This document shows positions 4,596 through 8,638 of a DNA stretch of 8,638 bases, piece after piece. The notes beneath the pieces were generated by a model, which was not told the origin of the DNA, made no database searches, and saw only the letters and a list, made by a program, of their open reading frames with translations. The position numbers and the translations under genes were made by a program. The DNA is from Thermoflexia bacterium. GTDB taxonomy: Bacteria > Chloroflexota > Anaerolineae > B4-G1 > SLSP01. Every line of letters starts with the position of its first letter. Position 1 is the stretch's first letter. The stretch covers positions 1-8,638 of the forward strand of contig JAUWHU010000543.1 in the NCBI GenBank assembly GCA_030605705.1, in the 5' to 3' direction.

Positions 4596-5888
4596 TCACC
4601 CATCCAACCGGACGGCCAACAACGGGACCAGCATCTCCTGGTGCGTCAACCCGCCGTGCCGTCCGCGCAGTTTGTGAACCAATTCCTTATCACGCACGAT
4701 GAAACTATTGCCATGCGCCAGTCCCACGATGTCACCCAAGCGATGGGGAACCTCGCTATACGGCTCGCCCGGCCCCAGCAGCCCGCTGCGGATGACCTCG
4801 TCACGCGACAGGAAAGTGAACTGCGTGGAGAAATGCTCGCGCAGATAATCCCACACGACTGTTTCCTGTCCTGCGCGGATGTAGAAGAAAGGTATGCGCG
4901 ATTCGCCCAACGGCGGCAGGTAAAGCGCGTCACGCAGCACCGGATGGTCGTCCAGCAAGATGGCGGATTCCGGCGGCGTGGTGATCTGTCCGTGATCCGC
5001 CAGCATCAGCAACAACGTCCCCTCCCGGTCCGCCGGCGTCAGCGCGTCCAGGAAAATCGTCTTGAACAGATAGGAGAGCGCGCGCACCTCATTAGGGCCG
5101 GTTTCGTGGAGCGGGCCGTGACGATGCGCTAACGTGTCCACCGCGCTCCAATACGCCGAAAGGAGAAAACGCTCGCCCCGGTGTTCCTGCAGCGCCGCGC
5201 GCAGCGTGAACCACAAATCGGAGGCGTAGTGATGCGTGTAGACCTGCCGCAAACCCCGGTAGTGCATCTGGCTCAACGCGCCGCTCGCCAAACGATTGGC
5301 AATCACCTGGTAACTGAGGATACCCTGCACCGATAATTGCTGGGACAGCGTGGGAACGGGCAGGAAGTGTTCGGCATCGAAACCCCACGCCTCCAGCTGC
5401 CCCGGCGCGCGGTAGGCCAGCGGCGAGAAGGTGATACACTCCACCGCCATCTGCCACTCTCGCAGATAAAGCTCGTAGGCCAACAGACCATGACGCACCG
5501 GCGAAACGCCCGTGCGCAATGTGCTCAAGACGTTGTTCGTCGTCGAGGGGAAAATAGTGGTCAGGGGCAGCAGTCGCCCCTTCTCCGCCAGCCGGTGAAA
5601 GACCAGCTCGTCATCCTGCGCCAGCACCCGCCGGAGCTGCTCCCATCCCAGGGCATCCAACAACACCAACACCACGCGCTGCACCCCGTCGGTCAACCCT
5701 CCCAGCAGATCGGAGCGCAGCGGTGGCAGTAGACCCGTCGTCGCCGCGCCTAAAGCCTGGGCGACAGTAGCGGGCACGTTGCCCACCGATAACCCCTCGT
5801 AGCGGGGCCAGACGAATTCCGCCGGCAGACCCTCCATCCCGGCAGGGCGGTAAGTGCGCAGATCACGTTCCAAGCTTTCGAGATTCAT
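4596..5888 (-). CDS. Alkaline phosphatase family hydrolase (type I phosphodiesterase/nucleotide pyrophosphatase-like)
   Basis: A 430-residue two-metal hydrolase of the alkaline phosphatase superfamily (PF01663-like), cleaving phosphoester or phosphodiester bonds; substrate unknown. Putative metal ligands are D78 (VLLDALGWE), D251 and H255 (SAVDTLAHRHG), D298-H299 (MLADHGQ) and H411 (GRHGGLTHQEM). The nucleophile is probably T117 in FPSTTNN, which aligns with the FPTxT motif of nucleotide pyrophosphatases. TGVSPVRHGLLAYELYLRE after the nucleophile is typical. I see no signal peptide or membrane segment, so it is probably cytoplasmic. The start is ATG 5888 with AAGGGG about 8 bases upstream. 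Heptamer arrays flank both ends. It could be a phosphonate or nucleotide hydrolase; sequence alone does not decide. Confidence 0.82.
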   Translation of the reverse strand: MNLESLERDLRTYRPAGMEGLPAEFVWPRYEGLSVGNVPATVAQALGAATTGLLPPLRSDLLGGLTDGVQRVVLVLLDALGWEQLRRVLAQDDELVFHRLAEKGRLLPLTTIFPSTTNNVLSTLRTGVSPVRHGLLAYELYLREWQMAVECITFSPLAYRAPGQLEAWGFDAEHFLPVPTLSQQLSVQGILSYQVIANRLASGALSQMHYRGLRQVYTHHYASDLWFTLRAALQEHRGERFLLSAYWSAVDTLAHRHGPLHETGPNEVRALSYLFKTIFLDALTPADREGTLLLMLADHGQITTPPESAILLDDHPVLRDALYLPPLGESRIPFFYIRAGQETVVWDYLREHFSTQFTFLSRDEVIRSGLLGPGEPYSEVPHRLGDIVGLAHGNSFIVRDKELVHKLRGRHGGLTHQEMLVPLLAVRLDG

Positions 5889-5906
5889 ACCTTCCCCTTC
5901 ATAAGA

Positions 5907-6032
5907 GTTACAAGTTGCAGGTTGCAGGTTACAGGTTACAAGTTGCAGGTTACAGGTTACAAGTTGCGAGTTGCAGGTTACAAGTTACAAGTTCCTAACT
6001 CCTAACTCCTAACTCCTGACTCCTGACTCCTG
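5907..6032. repeat. Eighteen-unit heptamer array
   Basis: Exactly 18 units of 7 bases with no insertion or deletion. The first twelve are GTTRCAR-like (GTTACAA, GTTGCAG, GTTACAG, GTTGCGA). One transition unit, GTTCCTA, follows, then five ACTCCTR units. The array ends at 6032, immediately before the prenyltransferase stop codon (6033-6035). On the minus strand the second part reads AGGAGTY, each unit with an SD-like AGGAG. Confidence 0.9.
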
Positions 6033-6986
6033 TCATCGAGTGATCCCCTGGATCAGGTATCCCACAATGAGAAAGACCCCCGTCAACAAATGCACCTGCA
6101 CGGTCAGGGCGTTCGCCGGGGCCAGATCGGGCATCTGGTCGTAGTTGGCGCGGGCGATACCCCAGGCTCGCCAGGCCAGCGGTGCGGGGAGCAGAGCCAG
6201 CAGCGTCCACACCGGCGCCCGGCCCGCGAGCCACGTCGCCGCCAGCGAGAGGTAAGCCGCCAGGAAAAGCCCGCCGTAGATAGGTAGAGCGTTTTTCCGT
6301 CCCAGCCGCACAACCCAGTGCCGCTTGCCCACCTGGGCATCGGCCACAGTGTCGGGGAATTGATTGATCCACAACACGTTCGAGATGAGAAAAGCGATCG
6401 GCAGTGAGGCCCAGACCGGTGTCCAGGCCAGAGAACCGGTCTGCACCACCCAGGTTCCCAACACCATCAGCGGCCCGAAATCTAAGAAAAGCGCGACTTC
6501 CCCCAAGCCCAACGGAGCCAGGCGCGCGGTGTAGAAAATCCCGGTGAGGACGCCCAGCGCGCCGATCACCAGCACCCACGGGACCTGTGGCCCTAAGGCC
6601 CCCTGGCCGTGGAAACTCGCCCAGGCCAGGTACAGGCCAATCAGGCCGCCGGCGGCGAAGTAAGCCAGTGCCTCGTTGCGCGCGCGCCGGGGCGTGATGA
6701 GGCCCAGCTGCAACGCGGGGCCGCCGCCGGTGAACGGCACGATGGCCTCGCGGTTGAGACGGTCGGTACCACTCAAGTGATCGAAGTAATCGTTGATCAG
6801 ATTCGCGCCCGCGTGGAGCAGCGACCCTCCCAACAGCGTCAACAGGAAACGCCCCACATGCAGGGTCCCCGTGTAAACCCAGACGGCGACACCCCCCAGC
6901 ACGATAGGGATCAACGTAGCGGTGAAAAATGGGGCGCGCACACGCGCGATCCATCCGGGGATACCGTGGGCAGGAACTCTTTCCAT
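6033..6986 (-). CDS. menA: UbiA-family prenyltransferase, probably 1,4-dihydroxy-2-naphthoate polyprenyltransferase (MenA)
   Basis: A 317-residue integral membrane enzyme attaching a polyprenyl chain to an aromatic acceptor, most likely the DHNA step of menaquinone synthesis. The first Asp-rich motif is NLINDYFDHLSGTD (62-75; N62, D66, D69). The second is NQFPDTVADAQVGKRHWVVRLG (208-229; D212, D216, with GKR...RLG as in MenA). These bind Mg-diphosphate. Eight or nine hydrophobic helices are visible, roughly 23-40, 46-63, 106-124, 135-153, 165-182, 190-208, 236-254, 258-274 and 297-315. Start ATG 6986, with CGAGGAG 7 bases upstream. Downstream is the phosphatase, upstream rdgB; no other quinone gene is here, so MenA rests on motifs. 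Other UbiA-family acceptors are possible. Confidence 0.8.
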   Translation of the reverse strand: MERVPAHGIPGWIARVRAPFFTATLIPIVLGGVAVWVYTGTLHVGRFLLTLLGGSLLHAGANLINDYFDHLSGTDRLNREAIVPFTGGGPALQLGLITPRRARNEALAYFAAGGLIGLYLAWASFHGQGALGPQVPWVLVIGALGVLTGIFYTARLAPLGLGEVALFLDFGPLMVLGTWVVQTGSLAWTPVWASLPIAFLISNVLWINQFPDTVADAQVGKRHWVVRLGRKNALPIYGGLFLAAYLSLAATWLAGRAPVWTLLALLPAPLAWRAWGIARANYDQMPDLAPANALTVQVHLLTGVFLIVGYLIQGITR

Positions 6987-7010
6987 AAAAAATCTCCTCG
7001 ATCAGTAAGA

Positions 7011-7073
7011 AGTTGAAAGTTGAAAGTTGAAAGTTGAAAGTCAGAAGTCGAAAGTCGTTAGTCAAAAGTCGAA
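7011..7073. repeat. Nine-unit heptamer array upstream of the prenyltransferase
   Basis: Four AGTTGAA units, then AGTCAGA, AGTCGAA, AGTCGTT, AGTCAAA and AGTCGAA, all in strict 7-base register. The family matches the minus-strand reading of the 2973 array (GTTGAAA/GTTGCAA). It lies in the 5' leader of the prenyltransferase gene, 24 bases before its start codon. Confidence 0.85.
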
Positions 7074-7131
7074 CGTCCTGGACGTAGTGGCGATTTCAGT
7101 CGCTCTTATCTTGAACGACTAAAGGCACTGT

Positions 7132-7257
7132 GGCAAAAGTGACACGTCTGCTCCCAAAAGCTCTAAGCCCCCGTCCCCGGGGGCGGGTTGACAAGGAACT
7201 TGCCCAGGGGACGCCCCCGAGACGGGGGCTGAGAGCAGTGTAAGTGCGACTTTTGCC
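7132..7257. repeat. Imperfect 126-base inverted repeat after rdgB
   Basis: Outer arms GGCAAAAGT (7132-7140) and ACTTTTGCC (7249-7257). Inner arms GCTCTAAGCCCCCGTC (7160-7175) and GACGGGGGCTGAGAGC (7221-7236) pair at 15 of 16 positions. GC-rich hairpins lie inside, for example minus-strand GCCCCCG-TCT-CGGGGGC. It starts 9 bases after the rdgB stop and could act as the transcription end of murA-rdgB, although it lacks a clean T tract. It could also be a non-autonomous mobile element. Confidence 0.6.
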
Positions 7258-7266
7258 CCAATGCAA

Positions 7267-7860
7267 CTAAAGTAGTTCTGCAAGCAAAACAGCCCGCAGG
7301 GCCTGGGCAGCACGAGCGCGGTGGCTGAGGCGGTTCTTGGTCTCGTCGGATAGTTTCGCCATCGTGCAGTCCTGTTCCGGCACGTAGAAGACGGGATCGT
7401 AGCCAAAACCACCCTCACCCGACGGCTCCGTGGCGATCACGCCCTCACAGACGCCCTCGGTGGTAAACTCGCGCCCGTCAGGCAGCACCAGCGCGGCGAC
7501 ACAGCGGAAGCGCGCGGTACGTTTCTCCGGCGGCACACCCTCCAGCGCCCGCAGCAACGCGCGGTAGCGCACCGCGTCCGCCCCCAGACGATAGCGCGCC
7601 GAGTGGATTCCCGGCGCGCCATCCAGCGCGTCCACCTCCAGGCCGGAGTCGTCGGCCAGCGTGGGCAACCCGGAGGCCGCCCCTAACGTCCGCGCCTTGA
7701 GCAGCGCGTTTTCCAGGTACGTCTCGCCCGTCTCCTCGACCTCGCCGCTCAAGCCCAGGTCATCGGGTAACAGCAATTCCACGGGCAGACCGGTCAGAAG
7801 AGCCTGCCACTCGCGACGCTTGCCCCGGTTGTGGGTAGCCAGAAGTAAGCGCATTCTCAC
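7267..7860 (-). CDS. rdgB: XTP/dITP pyrophosphatase (RdgB/HAM1)
   Basis: A 197-residue cytoplasmic enzyme that hydrolyses non-canonical purine nucleoside triphosphates (XTP, dITP, ITP) to monophosphate and pyrophosphate, keeping them out of DNA and RNA. Family motifs in order: LLATHNRGKRRE (6-17), TYLENALLKA (48-57), LADDSGLEVDALDGAPGIHS (68-87) then ARY, GEGGFGYDPVF (148-158), and KLSDETKNRLSHRARA (169-184). Length is standard. K169 stands where many homologues have Glu. The GTG at 7860 overlaps the murA stop as GTGA, giving a 4-base overlap and likely coupled translation. ATG 7854, two codons in, gives the more typical opening MRLLLATHN and is a close alternative. Confidence 0.92.
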   Translation of the reverse strand: MRMRLLLATHNRGKRREWQALLTGLPVELLLPDDLGLSGEVEETGETYLENALLKARTLGAASGLPTLADDSGLEVDALDGAPGIHSARYRLGADAVRYRALLRALEGVPPEKRTARFRCVAALVLPDGREFTTEGVCEGVIATEPSGEGGFGYDPVFYVPEQDCTMAKLSDETKNRLSHRARAAQALRAVLLAELL

Positions 7861-8638
7861 TTCATCCCATTATCCCACCGCTCGATGCGCGCGCCTAAAG
7901 GCCGCAGCTTCTCCTCGATGTGCTCGTAGCCCCGGTCAATCTGACGGATGTTGCGGATGATGCTGGTACCCTCGGCGGACAGCGCGGCCACGAGCAGCGC
8001 CATCCCCGCGCGGATGTCGGGACTTTCCATCTCATCGCCGTGAAGAGGTGAGGGGCCGTAGACCAACGCGCGATGCGGGTCGCAGAGAACGACGCGCGCG
8101 CCCATCGGGATCAATTTATCCACGAAGAAGAGCCGGCTCTCGAACATTTTGTCGTGGAAAAGGATCACGCCGTCGCATTGGGTTGCCATGACCAGCGAGA
8201 GGCTCATCAAATCGGCGGGGAAAGCGGGCCAGGGAGCATCTTTGATCGAAGGGATCGCGCCTCCCATGTCGGGCACGATGGTCAAGGATTGCGTCGCCGG
8301 GACAAAGATGTCGTCGCCGCGCACCTCGAAGGTGATCCCCAAGCGCTCGTAGACCATGCGTACCATGCGCAGATGTTGGGGCACGGCGTTGTGAATGAGT
8401 AGCTCGCCGCCCGTCGCCGCAGCCAGTATGATGTAGCTCCCTACCTCGATGTGATCGGAGCCAATCGTGAAATCGGTACCGTGGAGACGTTCCACGCCGT
8501 GGATCACCAGAATGTTGGAGCCAAGTCCCTCGATCTGCGCCCCCATTGAGGCGAGCATCCAGCAGAGGTCCTGCACGTGTGGCTCGGAAGCGGCGTTGCG
8601 GATGATGGTCGTTCCCTGCGCTAACGTCGCAGCCATGA
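7857..8638 (-). CDS. murA: UDP-N-acetylglucosamine 1-carboxyvinyltransferase (MurA), C-terminal part
   Basis: The enzyme transfers enolpyruvate from PEP to UDP-GlcNAc, the first committed step of peptidoglycan synthesis, in the cytoplasm. About 259 residues of an expected 420-440 are present. The first residues, MAATLAQGTTIIRNAASEPH, match the middle of MurA, so ATG 8636 is internal and the gene continues past the right edge. The catalytic Cys loop is therefore outside the window. The conserved Asp lies in APWPAFPADL (D142 of this fragment), replacing the common PHPGFPTD version. MFESRLFFVDKLIPMGA, SPDIRAGMALLVAAL and the terminal IDRGYEHIEEKLRPLGARIE are intact. The stop overlaps rdgB by four bases. 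Confidence 0.93.
   Translation of the reverse strand, partial: MAATLAQGTTIIRNAASEPHVQDLCWMLASMGAQIEGLGSNILVIHGVERLHGTDFTIGSDHIEVGSYIILAAATGGELLIHNAVPQHLRMVRMVYERLGITFEVRGDDIFVPATQSLTIVPDMGGAIPSIKDAPWPAFPADLMSLSLVMATQCDGVILFHDKMFESRLFFVDKLIPMGARVVLCDPHRALVYGPSPLHGDEMESPDIRAGMALLVAALSAEGTSIIRNIRQIDRGYEHIEEKLRPLGARIERWDNGMK

Noticed and set aside
4500..5132. 210-residue plus-strand frame starting in the TCATTT array
   Set aside because: The N-terminal repeats (LISSF, CSFPHLSF) are translated low-complexity DNA and the rest is antisense to the phosphatase.
5995..7065. 356-residue minus-strand frame overlapping the prenyltransferase
   Set aside because: It is a shifted frame of the prenyltransferase. 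Its ends are peptide repeats (VRSQELGVRS, FQLSTFNF) produced by translating heptamer arrays.
8634..8636. ATG at 8636 as the murA start
   Set aside because: The first residues match the middle of MurA (about residue 165), and 259 residues is far below the family length; the gene is cut by the window edge.

Overview
The window looks like chromosomal DNA from a GC-rich, free-living bacterium. I would guess Chloroflexota (Anaerolineae or a relative). That guess rests on the MurA subtype (a WPAFPADL loop instead of the usual PHPGFPTD), the menaquinone-type prenyltransferase, and intergenic DNA packed with heptamer arrays and short palindromic repeats. No marker gene fixes the taxonomy, so it is inference.

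Layout. Bases 1-66 are probably the end of a plus-strand gene. Bases 67-520 hold no convincing intact gene but are dense in hairpins and repeats. A clear promoter (525-553) then drives a two-gene toxin-antitoxin operon on the plus strand: a DUF104-like antitoxin (592-900) and a PIN-domain toxin (900-1322), joined by a TAATG overlap. Two tandem hairpins, the second an intrinsic terminator, lie at 1503-1559. Between the toxin and the terminator, on the minus strand, is a possible 27-residue hydrophobic peptide whose strong Shine-Dalgarno sequence is buried in a hairpin. Bases 1560-1987 hold repeats, including a MITE-like inverted repeat.

From 1988 to the right edge every gene is on the minus strand. 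In transcription order they are murA (cut by the window edge), rdgB (4-base overlap with murA), a UbiA/MenA prenyltransferase, an alkaline-phosphatase-superfamily hydrolase, an ACT-less homoserine dehydrogenase and a Kv-beta-type aldo/keto reductase. They cover peptidoglycan precursor synthesis, nucleotide-pool cleaning, quinone synthesis, an unassigned phosphoester hydrolysis, amino-acid synthesis and NADPH-dependent redox. This is a housekeeping string, not one pathway.

The most distinctive feature is what lies between these genes. The gaps after rdgB carry different low-complexity arrays with 7- or 7/8-base periods. Three arrays belong to one GTTGNAA-like family in both orientations, and one is a TCATTT family with a 23-base higher-order unit. 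These arrays touch or enter the genes: one encodes the last residues of homoserine dehydrogenase, one supplies that gene's ribosome binding site, and one ends exactly at the prenyltransferase stop codon. Short hairpins with compensatory base changes interrupt other repeats, which suggests small mobile palindromes. No rRNA, tRNA, CRISPR array or intact transposase was seen.
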